64,000 nucleotides of DNA, taken from Saprospirales bacterium. Lineage in GTDB: Bacteria; Bacteroidota; Bacteroidia; Chitinophagales; Saprospiraceae. Within the stretch, counting starts at the first letter, position 1, and each line of letters starts with the position of its first letter. Where the stretch lies: the NCBI GenBank assembly GCA_007695035.1, contig REEO01000075.1, positions 21,333 to 85,332 on the forward strand. Reading direction: 5' to 3'. The notes beneath the pieces are model-generated. The model made no database searches. It was not told the origin of the DNA and saw only the letters and a list, made by a program, of their open reading frames with translations. This document shows positions 9,022-17,825 of this stretch, one piece after another. Position numbers and translations under genes: made by a program.

Positions 9022-11793
9022 TTAAAATCTATACGCTAAGCTGGCGAAGAAATTGATCCCCTGAGCGTAAAAGTACCTGCTTGGATGGGTGTCAGGGTCT
9101 CTGTCCTGAAAGTTGTACCTTCGCTGTTCAAATCCTCCTGTTCTTATGTCTTTTGTATTGAGCAGATTGTTGATTCCAACATTCAGATAAATAAACTGAC
9201 CCCGGGCAATTCTCCAGGACTTTCCTCCAAATACATTGACCATAACAGCCGATTCTGTGCTTTCCTGACGGTGAATTCTCTCCCATTGCTCAGACCCTTT
9301 TTCAACTAAATCAAAGGCGACTGCTCTTCTGCGATCAGGATTGAAGTCGATGTACAGGTCGTCGAAGTAACTGACATCCATATTGATGAACCAGTAGTTG
9401 GGTGAGTTGTAACTAATCCCAAGGGATAGGGCGGTCTGCGGCGTACCAGAAACCAAAAAGCCCTTGGTGTAAATGGTCTCATCTTCAAACAAGAATTCCT
9501 CCGTTCGGTCCTGTACCTGCGAAGCTTTGGGATTGGAAGTGTGTCGGTAAAATCCGAGGGCTGCCACACCGCTTACTGACAGGGTGGGACTGACCTTGAC
9601 TTCCACGGCGGCTTCTATTCCCTGATGAGTGGTGTTCACATCCTCCAGGAAGTAAAAACCGAATGCCCGCTCAATATCATTGTAAAACGCAATCAGTTCT
9701 GTAATGTCACTAAATTCCGTGTAATAGCCCGTCAATCGGCCTCTCACAAAAGGAGTTCTGATCTGGTAACCACCCTCAAGTGACATAATAGTTTCTTCTG
9801 TCATTTTGGGGTTCAAGCGGTGACTGGTTCGCGGAGATAAAAAGGCATTTCGCGCCTGAGGAGCTCGCGTCTGATACGACACATTCCCATACAGGTATTG
9901 CCTTCCTGAAATTTTAAAAGTAGCTCCGGCCTTGGTGGAGTAGTTGGTGAAATCAGTTTTTTCAGAATCACCGAGAGAGTTGTCGGGGAAATGGCCATTT
10001 TGCATATATCCCGTTCTCCAAAAATTGGTGTAGGTCAATTGTGCGCCGGCAAAGAAATAAAACCTTTGAAGGTCAATTTCTGTCTGGGCCCAGGCATTGG
10101 CGCGCTCGACGTTAATGTCATAGTGATATCCGAAAACATCTCCCTCGGTGACTAATCTATTTGGGTTTTGAAGGTCTGACTGAAGTCTGAGTTGACCAAG
10201 TGCTGCGACATCCCGCTCTGCAAACCGATCGATGTCCAGGTAAAAGTCGCCACCTAACAGGTCACTAACTTTTTTATAGCTTTCGTTTGTAAGCCTTTGA
10301 TAGCCGATGCCGCCGGTTAGCTTGATGGTGGGTGAAATTACAGAATTGATGGTACTGTTGAAAGACAGAACGGTAGGGTCAAATCTCCGCTGCTCGACAA
10401 TGTACTTGCTGCGATTTCCGGTGATGTCATTTCCCTCTATGCCATCTACATCCCGGATTGTGGCCTGACTTCTGCGGTTGACGTAGTAAAAATCGTCCCA
10501 GTTTAGTTGGCGAACTTCCGGCTCGTTTTTCCATCTATCTGCAATCGCATCGGCCAGTCCCGGATCGTTGGTGTAGCTCGGCAAGTAGCGATAGTAGTCA
10601 GGCCTGGGGTCTCTTGCATTGTTCCAGTCAAGAGCTGTGGTGCCATACATCCCCGTCTGGAAAGAGACTGCTGTGGTGATATTAGTTTGGTTGATTATTT
10701 CCCAGTCGTGCCTCAGTATTACGGTAGGTCTATGAGATCTTGCGACACGGGAATTCCGTTTTTCGCCATTCTGAAACCCCCAAAAGGAGTTGTAGAAGTT
10801 ATCACCACTCAGGTCATAAGCTTCCTGGGTAGCTGGTCCCGACCGCCCTCTTTTTGACTGTGCACCAAAAAAGGTTAGATTGATGGAGTGGCCGTCGCCA
10901 AACAACTTGTCGGCCGAAATGAAGTAACTCCATGCGTCGTAAAAAGTCCCATCCTGAAAGCCCTCCTGGGCCCATCTTCTCGATGCAGAAACCGAAAGTG
11001 CCCACTCACCAGGCATTAAACCTGTGCTGTGGGTTGCCATCACCCGGTGGTTGTAACTTCTATTCGAAGCTGCATATCCTATGCGGGTTTGTTGCCACTG
11101 TTGCAGGGCCCTGGTGTCGATGCTTGTGCCGCCCCCAATGTCAGTGAATGCAAATTCAGTGGGTTCCAGGCCTACTGAACTCGTTCTGGATCGCAGCACA
11201 TCGTTCAAGCCGCCCCAATGCGCCCAGATGATATTGCCACTTTCCAGGTCGTTCATGGGGATGCCGTTGAGCATCATGGTGGAATATTGAGCGTCGTAAC
11301 CCCTTACCCTGAACCTTCTCTGTCCAAAGGCAAAACCCGCCCTGGCCTGAAATAGATCGCGAGAGGCAGAAAGCATTTGAGAGTAGTCCTGTACTTCAAT
11401 GTCGGCACTCTCAAAGTCCGATTCGTCAAGCTCAATTACCGGCAATTCTCTTCTGAAGTCCAGGTCGTCCATTCTGACGTCCACTTCAATAGTGCCAAGG
11501 TCTAGCAGATCGCCTTCTGCAATTTCAATCGCCTGTTCGTAAATTTGGTTCTCCCGGCTGCTGATCACCAGGTGGTAGCTTCCCGGTTCGATGTTTTCCA
11601 GCAGAAACCTGCCCCTGGTGGAGGTGGTGGTTTGATGCACTGTCCCTTCCAAAAACACCTCCAGCCCAGGAAGTTTTTGCTCTGTGTTGTCCTCCTCAAC
11701 TACGCCGGTTATACCGCCTGATTGAGCGGAAGCCATGGAAGTGAAGAGAATGAGAGTAAGGCCGAGGGCCATTGGTCTCCATATATTTATCAT
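9022..11793 (-). CDS. TonB-dependent receptor with carboxypeptidase-regulatory-like N-terminus
   Basis: A 923-aa outer-membrane receptor. A signal peptide (residues 1-23) is followed by a CarboxypepD_reg-like beta-sandwich (about 27-105), a plug domain (about 130-235, including FRVRGYDAQYSTMMLNGIPMND) and a beta-barrel ending in the terminal aromatic pattern SLAYRF. It should import a substrate across the outer membrane using TonB/ExbBD energy. No SusD-like gene accompanies it; its operon partner is the DUF5689 lipoprotein. The substrate cannot be read from the sequence. The nearby secreted phosphodiesterases suggest nucleotides, oligonucleotides or another phosphodiester product. Confidence 0.9.
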   Translation of the reverse strand: MINIWRPMALGLTLILFTSMASAQSGGITGVVEEDNTEQKLPGLEVFLEGTVHQTTTSTRGRFLLENIEPGSYHLVISSRENQIYEQAIEIAEGDLLDLGTIEVDVRMDDLDFRRELPVIELDESDFESADIEVQDYSQMLSASRDLFQARAGFAFGQRRFRVRGYDAQYSTMMLNGIPMNDLESGNIIWAHWGGLNDVLRSRTSSVGLEPTEFAFTDIGGGTSIDTRALQQWQQTRIGYAASNRSYNHRVMATHSTGLMPGEWALSVSASRRWAQEGFQDGTFYDAWSYFISADKLFGDGHSINLTFFGAQSKRGRSGPATQEAYDLSGDNFYNSFWGFQNGEKRNSRVARSHRPTVILRHDWEIINQTNITTAVSFQTGMYGTTALDWNNARDPRPDYYRYLPSYTNDPGLADAIADRWKNEPEVRQLNWDDFYYVNRRSQATIRDVDGIEGNDITGNRSKYIVEQRRFDPTVLSFNSTINSVISPTIKLTGGIGYQRLTNESYKKVSDLLGGDFYLDIDRFAERDVAALGQLRLQSDLQNPNRLVTEGDVFGYHYDINVERANAWAQTEIDLQRFYFFAGAQLTYTNFWRTGYMQNGHFPDNSLGDSEKTDFTNYSTKAGATFKISGRQYLYGNVSYQTRAPQARNAFLSPRTSHRLNPKMTEETIMSLEGGYQIRTPFVRGRLTGYYTEFSDITELIAFYNDIERAFGFYFLEDVNTTHQGIEAAVEVKVSPTLSVSGVAALGFYRHTSNPKASQVQDRTEEFLFEDETIYTKGFLVSGTPQTALSLGISYNSPNYWFINMDVSYFDDLYIDFNPDRRRAVAFDLVEKGSEQWERIHRQESTESAVMVNVFGGKSWRIARGQFIYLNVGINNLLNTKDIRTGGFEQRRYNFQDRDPDTHPSRYFYAQGINFFASLAYRF

Positions 11794-11917
11794 ACAAATA
11801 ATTTTATCAAGTTTGTTTTGCTGCCTTTTTCAATACTGAATCATCTCTCCGCTCCCCATACACTCCACTTCCTGGTTCGTTACAGACTAAATTACAGCAC
11901 ATTATACATTTATCATG

Positions 11918-11946
11918 CAAATGTAATCAATTCTGAGAATTTCCAA
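11918..11946 (-). promoter_or_regulatory. Promoter of the TonB receptor operon (TTG-N18-TACATTTG)
   Basis: On the minus strand TTG (11946-11944) precedes TACATTTG (11925-11918) by 18 nt. The predicted start near 11912 gives a leader of about 118 nt before the receptor start codon. I recognise no known riboswitch in that leader. Confidence 0.5.
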
Positions 11947-11990
11947 TTGATTTTTTGCAAACAGCTACTGGGAATTTCGATGGATTTGGA

Positions 11991-12152
11991 ATCAAATACG
12001 CACGGCCACGGGTTCTACAAATGTGAACCAATGCGCGACTCCTCACTCGGAACCTGGATTATTGGGGATAATACGCAGGACCGTGCGTATCTAAAAATAC
12101 TGGTATTAAATCATATCCGATTGCCCCCCAAAGCCTTGGGGGTGGGTCATTT
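11991..12152. repeat. Palindromic intergenic repeat, related to the 54.4-kb copy
   Basis: The block contains an ATACGC-rich palindrome (arms 12071-12077 and 12084-12090) and a C-run/G-run hairpin (about 12123-12143) followed by GGGTCATT. The same ordered parts appear in reverse orientation at about 54420-54590, although the sequence between them differs. Confidence 0.6.
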
Positions 12153-12360
12153 CTAGACTTTATACTTTTAAAACTTTCAACTTGTAGTTTTGGAATAAGC
12201 CAGCTTGAAATTAACGAAAAGATAATTCCCTGCCGGGGTGGCCTGGAGTGATTCGCTGCGGAAAAGAATCCATGTAATACAGATGATCTTTTATCGGTAT
12301 AATATAAAAAGTCGGGACCAGATTGTAGCCGTTTTTGGAGACAGACAATAATTTTTGGAT

Positions 12361-12368
12361 TATCTTTG
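12361..12368 (+). promoter_or_regulatory. -7 box for EEP nuclease gene (TATCTTTG)
   Basis: TATCTTTG fits TAnnTTTG and ends 29 nt before the start codon. A TTG lies at 12335-12337, 23 nt upstream, slightly farther than usual. Confidence 0.45.
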
Positions 12369-12397
12369 GGGTTCTTTGATAAATAAATACTCGTTCA

Positions 12398-13465
12398 ATG
12401 ATATTTAGCAGCCTTATTAAGCGATTGCTTCCGTTGGCACTAATCGCAACCATGATTCTGGGCTCGGTTCAGTTAACTGCACAGCGGCAACAGTTTGAAC
12501 TCGCTTGTATTGCCTTTTATAATGTGGAGAACCTTTTTGACACCATCAATGAGCCTGGGAAAATGGATATCGACTATACCCCGGAGGGCAGGTATTTGTG
12601 GGATACGGAAAAGTATTTGGACAAGCTCGACAAATTGGCCTGGGTGTTGAAGAGGCTCGGAACTGATAAGAGTCCAGATGGAGCTGCTGTTATTGGCCTC
12701 GCTGAGGTTGAGAATCGCCGGGTTTTGGAAGACCTGGCTGCTCATGAAGATATCAGGGACAGGAATTATCAGGTAGTACACTACGAGTCACCGGATTTTC
12801 GGGGTATTGACAATGCGCTGTTCTACAATCCAGATTACTTTGAATACATATCATCCCGACCCCTGCCTTTTGAAATCGAGCGACCGGACGGCAGCATTGA
12901 AAAAAACCGGGACGTCTTGCTGGTGACCGGCAAATTAATGGGAGAGAAAATACACGTCATGGTGAACCACTGGCCCTCCAGAAGGGGAGGTGAGGCCGCT
13001 ACTCGCTACAAGAGAAATCGCGGGGCACAAGTCAACCGCGCCATAGTGGACAGCCTGAAAGCGGAAGACCCTATGGCCAAAATTATTGTAATGGGGGACT
13101 TTAACGATGATCCTGTCAATGAGAGCATCAAAAAATACATCAACGCAGTTGGTGACCGGGATGCGATGGAACCCGAAAATATGTACAACCCCTTTTACGA
13201 TGCTTTCAGGAGAGGACTGGGTACAAATGCCTGGCGCGACTCATGGAGTTTGTTTGATCAGATAATAGTCTCCTACGGCCTGGTGCATGAACAGGGAGAC
13301 GGTTGGAGGTATTTCAGGTCTGAAATTTGGAATCACCGACAATTGGTTCAGCGGACGGGTCGGTTCAAGGGATATCCCTACAGGAGTTTTGCGGGTGGTC
13401 AGTATATTGGCGGTTACAGCGATCACTTTCCGGTATTTATATACCTGGTGCGTCCCGTTCAGTAA
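12398..13465 (+). CDS. Secreted endonuclease/exonuclease/phosphatase-family protein
   Basis: A 355-aa protein with an N-terminal signal peptide (about residues 1-28) and the EEP fold, a Mg-dependent phosphodiesterase/nuclease family. The characteristic motifs appear in order: YNVENLFD (metal Asn), GLAEVEN (metal Glu), NHWPSRRGG (catalytic His), MGDFNDDP (Asp/Asn pair) and SDHFPVF (C-terminal His). This form, with the YNVENLFD start, is common for exported nucleases of Bacteroidota. It is transcribed divergently from the TonB receptor/DUF5689 operon and ends at its own terminator (13477-13497). I infer extracellular or periplasmic nucleic-acid or phosphodiester hydrolysis. The actual substrate could also be a phospholipid or a sugar phosphate. 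Confidence 0.88.
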   Translation: MIFSSLIKRLLPLALIATMILGSVQLTAQRQQFELACIAFYNVENLFDTINEPGKMDIDYTPEGRYLWDTEKYLDKLDKLAWVLKRLGTDKSPDGAAVIGLAEVENRRVLEDLAAHEDIRDRNYQVVHYESPDFRGIDNALFYNPDYFEYISSRPLPFEIERPDGSIEKNRDVLLVTGKLMGEKIHVMVNHWPSRRGGEAATRYKRNRGAQVNRAIVDSLKAEDPMAKIIVMGDFNDDPVNESIKKYINAVGDRDAMEPENMYNPFYDAFRRGLGTNAWRDSWSLFDQIIVSYGLVHEQGDGWRYFRSEIWNHRQLVQRTGRFKGYPYRSFAGGQYIGGYSDHFPVFIYLVRPVQ

Positions 13466-13476
13466 AAGTTGGAGTG

Positions 13477-13508
13477 GGATTTACGCTTGGTGAATCCTTC
13501 TTTATTTT
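13477..13508 (+). terminator. Intrinsic terminator after EEP nuclease gene
   Basis: GGATTTAC pairs with GTGAATCC (8 bp, one G-U) around a GCTTG loop, followed by a T-rich stretch (TTCTTTATTTT). It starts 12 nt after the stop codon. Confidence 0.7.
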
Positions 13509-13531
13509 CCTCTTCCACCGGAACATTTTCT

Positions 13532-13539
13532 TACTTTTG
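13532..13539 (+). promoter_or_regulatory. -7 box for PIF1-like helicase gene (TACTTTTG)
   Basis: TACTTTTG fits TAnnTTTG, 71 nt upstream of the helicase start codon and just after the preceding terminator. No clear -33 element is visible. Confidence 0.4.
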
Positions 13540-13610
13540 CCCGATTGACAGATGGTTCTGCGAGTTGATTAATCCTCCCGTACCTCGATTTCTCATTAAA
13601 ACAGGCTATT

Positions 13611-14915
13611 ATGGATTCCGCCGGTTTTGAACCTGTAAGAGTAACCACTGAATTTGATCAGGCCATGGAATTGATTTCTAATTCCGGGAATGATCCTGTC
13701 TTTATTACAGGAAGTGCCGGCACCGGGAAATCCACCCTTCTAAAACTTTTTACCGATTACACCGACCGGAAAATGGTTTGCCTGGCTCCCACAGGAGTTG
13801 CTGCCCTTCACGCCGGTGGACAGACGATCCACTCCTTTTTCGGCTTCCCACCGAGCTTACTGGTACCCGGGGAGTTTAAGATCTGGAAAAACAAGCGAAT
13901 AATCCGAAAACTGGACCTCATTGTAATCGACGAGATATCCATGGTCCGGGCGGATTTGATGGATGCAATGGATCACTTTTTGAAGGTGGTGAGAAAATCC
14001 GAATCTCACTTTGGCGGGGTGAAAATGGTCTTTTTTGGAGACCTTTACCAGTTGCCCCCTATCGTAAGTGGGGTCGCTGCCGCCAATTACTTCAATACCG
14101 AGTATGAGAGTCCGTATTTTTTCTCTGCCCGCGTTTTTGAAAGAGAATGCAGGCTCCATCAATTTGAACTGACCGAAGTATTCAGGCAAAAGGACCGCAA
14201 ACTCGTGGAATTGCTCGACCGCATTCGTACCAATACCGCAGATTTTGATGACCTCGAATTTATAAACAGCCGGGTTGACCCCTCCTTTGACAGTCCGGAT
14301 TGGTGCGTCACCCTCGCCGCCCGGAATGCCACGGTCAATGCCATCAACCAGCTCAGGCTTTCTCAACTCGAAGGAGATCCAGTTCTTTACAATGCAAAAG
14401 TGAAGGGCAAATTCCCGCCCAATGCCTTTCCGGCTGACAGTGTGCTCTCTTTGAAATCCGGTGCACAGGTAATATTTTTGAGGAATTCCCCCGACCATCA
14501 ATTTGTAAATGGTACCCTCGGTAGGGTAGTGGAGGTGCACGAGGATCATATATTGGTGAGGTTAAAAGATGGCTTGCACGAGGACAAGGTGATTGAGGTG
14601 GAGCCATTTAAGTGGGACATGACTGAGTACGAGTACGACAGCAAGGAGAATAAGCTGAAAACCCGAACCAAAGGCGAGTTTGTACAGTATCCGCTCAAAC
14701 TGGCGTGGGCACTCACCATCCACAAAGCCCAGGGCAAAACCTTCGAAAATGTGTTTATTGACCTGTCGGGAGGAGGAGCTTTTGAAACGGGTCAGGCCTA
14801 CGTGGCATTGAGTCGATGTAAAACCCTTGAAGGCATTGTGCTCAAGCGGGATATAAAACCTTCGGATATAAAAATTGACCCTCTAATTGCGGAATTTTTG
14901 GGATATGCTGTATAA
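13611..14915 (+). CDS. PIF1/RecD-like superfamily 1 DNA helicase
   Basis: A 434-aa ATP-dependent helicase. The N-terminal half carries Walker A (GSAGTGKSTLL), motif Ia (APTGVAALHAGGQTIHSFF) and Walker B (LIVIDEISMV), then motif III (FFGDLYQLPP) and a motif IV-like region. The C-terminus has the UvrD_C_2-type ending LTIHKAQGKTFENVFIDL and AYVALSRCK. These features define the PIF1/RecD2 group, which unwinds DNA 5' to 3' and acts in recombination, replication-fork passage or G-quadruplex removal. Longer homologues carry an extra C-terminal domain; this one stops soon after the last helicase motif. The exact role is not determinable here. Confidence 0.88.
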   Translation: MDSAGFEPVRVTTEFDQAMELISNSGNDPVFITGSAGTGKSTLLKLFTDYTDRKMVCLAPTGVAALHAGGQTIHSFFGFPPSLLVPGEFKIWKNKRIIRKLDLIVIDEISMVRADLMDAMDHFLKVVRKSESHFGGVKMVFFGDLYQLPPIVSGVAAANYFNTEYESPYFFSARVFERECRLHQFELTEVFRQKDRKLVELLDRIRTNTADFDDLEFINSRVDPSFDSPDWCVTLAARNATVNAINQLRLSQLEGDPVLYNAKVKGKFPPNAFPADSVLSLKSGAQVIFLRNSPDHQFVNGTLGRVVEVHEDHILVRLKDGLHEDKVIEVEPFKWDMTEYEYDSKENKLKTRTKGEFVQYPLKLAWALTIHKAQGKTFENVFIDLSGGGAFETGQAYVALSRCKTLEGIVLKRDIKPSDIKIDPLIAEFLGYAV

Positions 14916-14952
14916 TTGTACCCTGATTCATTCACTTTATAAATGATTGATT

Positions 14953-15090
14953 ATGTCTAAACATAAGAGAAAAGCCAGAAAACAAGCACACTATAAGAAG
15001 CAGGAGAAGAAGTTTTTCAGGGTTTTATTGATTGTAACCATTTCGCTGCTGGTCTTGCTCGGATTTATTTTCTTCTACTGGTTTGCATGA
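14953..15090 (+). CDS. 45-aa basic single-pass membrane peptide
   Basis: This short ORF has an ATG 37 nt after the helicase stop codon. Its first 20 residues are extremely basic (MSKHKRKARKQAHYKKQEKK) and are followed by one hydrophobic helix of about 22 residues (FRVLLIVTISLLVLLGFIFF), ending YWFA. A clean charged-then-hydrophobic layout predicts a single membrane helix with a cytoplasmic N-terminus. I do not recognise the family. Position suggests co-transcription with the helicase, but function is unknown. Confidence 0.55.
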   Translation: MSKHKRKARKQAHYKKQEKKFFRVLLIVTISLLVLLGFIFFYWFA

Positions 15091-15197
15091 TGGCAAAAAC
15101 CTCACTCCGAGGTGTTTCAAACGACCTTTTCTGCACAGCTCGGTTTCGATGCTGTGCTTTGTATTTGTCGAAAATCTCATAAACCAATAATGAAGGT

Positions 15198-15782
15198 ATG
15201 AAACTAAATCTGGACGTGCTGGAACCCAGCAAGCCCGAATGGGTTGAAGCGGTAATCAATGGTTTTGACGAATTTTTGCAAGATCATGCTGATTGCGAGC
15301 GGAAAGCATCCGCCATGGCAATGAGTTTGGTCGCCAAGTATCCCAACCGGGTGGAGATTATACCGGAACTCATTGAAACCGGAATCGAAGAATTGGAACA
15401 TTTCCAACAAGTTTACCAAATTATGGAAAAGCGGGGAATCCAGCTTGCCCACCAAATTAAAGAAGACCCCTATGTTAAACAATTGGTGAAAAAATGTCAC
15501 TCGGGCAGGGAGGAGCGCTTTATGGACCGGTTGCTTATCGCATCAGTAGTTGAAACCCGGGGTGCAGAGCGATTTAAACTCGTGGCTGAGGCGCTGGAGG
15601 ATGAAGAATTAAAGAAGTTTTACAAGATGCTATGGACTTCGGAAGCCAAACATGGACACATATTTGTGAAAATGGCCCTCAATTACTTTCCGAAGGACCA
15701 GGTTTACGATCGGTTGCGGTGGTGGATTAAACAGGAGGCAGAAGCGATCAATAGCCTGGAGATCAGTCCCGCCCTTCACTGA
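15198..15782 (+). CDS. miaE: tRNA-(ms2io6A)-hydroxylase-like diiron protein
   Basis: A 194-aa ferritin-like four-helix protein of the MiaE family, which hydroxylates the isopentenyl side chain of ms2i6A at position 37 of tRNAs reading UNN codons. Candidate diiron ligands are visible: an early Glu (DHADCERKA), ELEHF (ExxH), VVETRGAERF and SEAKHGHIF (ExxH). The ATG at 15198 gives the normal N-terminus for the family. It converges on ruvC with a 26-nt gap. Other ferritin-like folds are possible, but length and motif spacing favour MiaE. Confidence 0.85.
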   Translation: MKLNLDVLEPSKPEWVEAVINGFDEFLQDHADCERKASAMAMSLVAKYPNRVEIIPELIETGIEELEHFQQVYQIMEKRGIQLAHQIKEDPYVKQLVKKCHSGREERFMDRLLIASVVETRGAERFKLVAEALEDEELKKFYKMLWTSEAKHGHIFVKMALNYFPKDQVYDRLRWWIKQEAEAINSLEISPALH

Positions 15783-15808
15783 GTCCGGTTCTGGAGCATT
15801 GGCAGAAT

Positions 15809-16378
15809 TCACCTCCGGTTTTTTACAAAATCCTTCCAGCCTGAGTAGCGTTTGCGGGTTTTTTGACCCAGGTTTCCATCTGATATTCGCAATTTGTGAC
15901 AAATGGCTACAGCCAGCGCATCGGTGGCATCCAAAAATTTCTCCTGGAGAGGGCTGCCGCATAAATGGGCCACCATCCCGGCAACTTGTTCCTTGCTCGC
16001 ATTGCCATTGCCCGTGACCGAGAGCTTGATTTCTTTGGGGCTGTATTCAAAAACCGATAAATCACTTGAGAATCCGGCTGCGAGTGCAACCCCCTGCGCT
16101 CTGCCCAACTTGAGCATAGACTGTACGTTTTTTCCGTAAAAAGGTGCTTCAACAGCCATTTCATAGGGTTGGTACACCTCGATGAGTTTTTGAACCCGGT
16201 CAAACAACCGCTTAAGTTTTTCCGCCTGACTGTTGAGATGGCCCATTTTTACCACTCCGAGATTGATCAACTTGATGCTGTTTTTATCTCCCTCAATAAG
16301 GGCGTAACCGAGTACATTGGTGCCCGGGTCAATACCCATTATCCTTGTCTTTCCGGCTTTCTTTTCCTCCTTCTGCAT
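15809..16378 (-). CDS. ruvC: Holliday junction resolvase RuvC
   Basis: RuvC is the dimeric endonuclease that cuts Holliday junctions during recombinational repair with RuvAB. The 189-aa protein shows the RNase H-like core: MGIDPGTNVLGYALI (first catalytic Asp), VEAPFYGKN (Glu), then SVTGNGNASKEQVAGMV and FLDATDALAVAICH (C-terminal Asp pair). The ATG at 16378 lies only 4 nt from a -7 box, so the transcript may be leaderless or translation may begin at the internal Met14 (MGIDPGT). Confidence 0.94.
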   Translation of the reverse strand: MQKEEKKAGKTRIMGIDPGTNVLGYALIEGDKNSIKLINLGVVKMGHLNSQAEKLKRLFDRVQKLIEVYQPYEMAVEAPFYGKNVQSMLKLGRAQGVALAAGFSSDLSVFEYSPKEIKLSVTGNGNASKEQVAGMVAHLCGSPLQEKFLDATDALAVAICHKLRISDGNLGQKTRKRYSGWKDFVKNRR

Positions 16379-16382
16379 AAGG

Positions 16383-16390
16383 CAAATATA
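16383..16390 (-). promoter_or_regulatory. -7 box immediately upstream of ruvC (TATATTTG)
   Basis: On the minus strand TATATTTG ends 4 nt before the ruvC ATG. With the usual 5-7 nt spacing the transcript would begin at or just inside the start codon. Confidence 0.45.
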
Positions 16391-16433
16391 GTAAAAAAAT
16401 TTAATGGGTTAACTTATGTCTTTTTTCAGGTAG

Positions 16434-16555
16434 ATTGTAAACAATTGAGGAAGGGATGGAATTTTGCTGATAGTTGAGGAGGTGATGGCGTCTAATGAGT
16501 TGATTTGCAGCCCCCTAATCAAGATCGGGATTGGAGCCTGAAAGTTGTTTACAAT
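16434..16555. repeat. 122-bp element bounded by 11-bp inverted repeats
   Basis: ATTGTAAACAA at 16434-16444 is the exact reverse complement of TTGTTTACAAT at 16545-16555. No coding frame lies between the arms. Confidence 0.5.
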
Positions 16556-16800
16556 AAGTCATTCAGGATGGATTTAAGTCCTGGTACTTGAATTTTTATG
16601 ACCCTTTTTATTAAGGGGTTCATTTGGTGCGAATACAGGTTCGTCGCTCTACAGGGAAACGGAAACTCTTCTTTGTGCGTTTAGACTATTGAATGTGGTA
16701 ACTGTGAATCCAGTAAAACCTGAAATGTAGTCATGAGATGGCGAGTATTCATTTAGAAATATTTAGGTGTTTGGCTCCGTTTCCTTGATTAGTGATTAAA

Positions 16801-17676
16801 ATGCGGACTATGAATTCGATAAAATTTGTATTATTTCCTGCGCTCCTGCTTTTCCTCCCTCTAACTCAACCGGAAAAGGGTGGAGAAAAATTTGAATCTG
16901 TTGGAGAGAACAGACCTGAAGCCAATGACTTTTTTTCAGATTGTTCCCTTGACAATAGAGCATTTAGCAGTGGTGAGCGGGTGGTCTATACAGTTTATTA
17001 TAAACTCGGATTTATTTGGCTGTCTGCGGGCCAGGTGACATTTACAGTAGAAGAAGATGACGATTATTATCATCTGGAAGCATTTGGCCGCACTTCCTCT
17101 ACCTATGACCGCGTGTTTCGCGTACGTGACCGATACACTTCAAAAGTCGATAAGTACAGCTTGTTGCCCGTTCACGCTGTGAGGGACATCGAAGAGGGGT
17201 CCTACCGCAAGTATGCCGAATTGAGTTTTGACTACAACAGCGGCTTGGTAAAGGCTAAACACGGCAGATCCAAAGACAAATTAGAGTTGGATACTATTGA
17301 TATGGACCGGTGTATGCACGACGTTCTTTCCATTATTTACTATTCGAGAAATATGAACGTGGACCGCATGAATGTCAACGATGTGGTTGAATTGGCGGTG
17401 ACACTGGACGACAAAACCTACAATGTGGGAATGAGGTATGAAGGCCTGTCAGAAAACAAGAGAGTTCGAAGGGCAGGAAGGTTTGACTTGTTGGAATTCA
17501 CCCCACAGGTAATTGCCGGAAATGTCTTTGAGGAAGGTGACGAAATGACCGTCTGGGTTTCCAACGACCGTAACCGGATTCCCGTAATGATTGAATCCCC
17601 ACTGACGGTTGGATCAATCAGAGTGGTCCTGGATGAATATGACGGTTTGAGACATCCACTGGTATCAATGAGATAA
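16801..17676 (+). CDS. DUF3108 exported protein
   Basis: An exported protein of about 291 aa with a hydrophobic leader (KFVLFPALLLFLPL). The mature part matches the DUF3108 pattern: SSGERVVYTVYYKLGFIWLSAGQVTFTV near the start, then a long beta-rich body with HAVRDIEEGSYRKYAELSFD and VWVSNDRNRIPVMIESPLTVG near the end. The family is thought to form a periplasmic or outer-membrane-associated beta structure without known enzymatic function. A GTG at 16792 extends the frame by 3 codons, but the ATG at 16801 (or 16810, closest to the signal peptide) is more likely. Confidence 0.8.
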   Translation: MRTMNSIKFVLFPALLLFLPLTQPEKGGEKFESVGENRPEANDFFSDCSLDNRAFSSGERVVYTVYYKLGFIWLSAGQVTFTVEEDDDYYHLEAFGRTSSTYDRVFRVRDRYTSKVDKYSLLPVHAVRDIEEGSYRKYAELSFDYNSGLVKAKHGRSKDKLELDTIDMDRCMHDVLSIIYYSRNMNVDRMNVNDVVELAVTLDDKTYNVGMRYEGLSENKRVRRAGRFDLLEFTPQVIAGNVFEEGDEMTVWVSNDRNRIPVMIESPLTVGSIRVVLDEYDGLRHPLVSMR

Positions 17677-17825
17677 TGCCTCAGGGAAAATCCACTTCTC
17701 AACCAGAGGATTTTGATTGGTAAAATGTGCTGAAGGAGCCTGAGTTTCCCCTCTTCCTTTTGAACGTATTACACGAAAAGCCGATCGACAGGGCTGTGTA
17801 AGAATTAATCATTAAAAAAACACAG

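Larger units (their letters stand above)
11794..12397. other. Divergent intergenic region with palindromic repeat block
   Basis: This 604-bp gap separates the divergent TonB receptor and EEP nuclease genes. It holds a promoter on each strand and, at 11991-12152, a palindrome-rich block: ATACGCA/TGCGTAT arms at 12071-12090 and a CCCCCAA/TTGGGGG hairpin near 12125-12143. The block resembles one at 54.4 kb. I see no coding frame here. Confidence 0.6.
16379..16800. other. Intergenic region with ruvC promoter and long inverted repeat
   Basis: This 422-bp gap has the ruvC -7 box at its left end and an 11-bp perfect inverted repeat (16434-16444 against 16545-16555) with about 100 bp between the arms. 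I see no gene or RNA family I recognise. Confidence 0.5.

Noticed and set aside
13611..15090. Defence island built on the PIF1-like helicase and the 45-aa peptide.
   Set aside because: Neighbours are tRNA-modification and repair genes; no nuclease, methylase or other defence domain adjoins.
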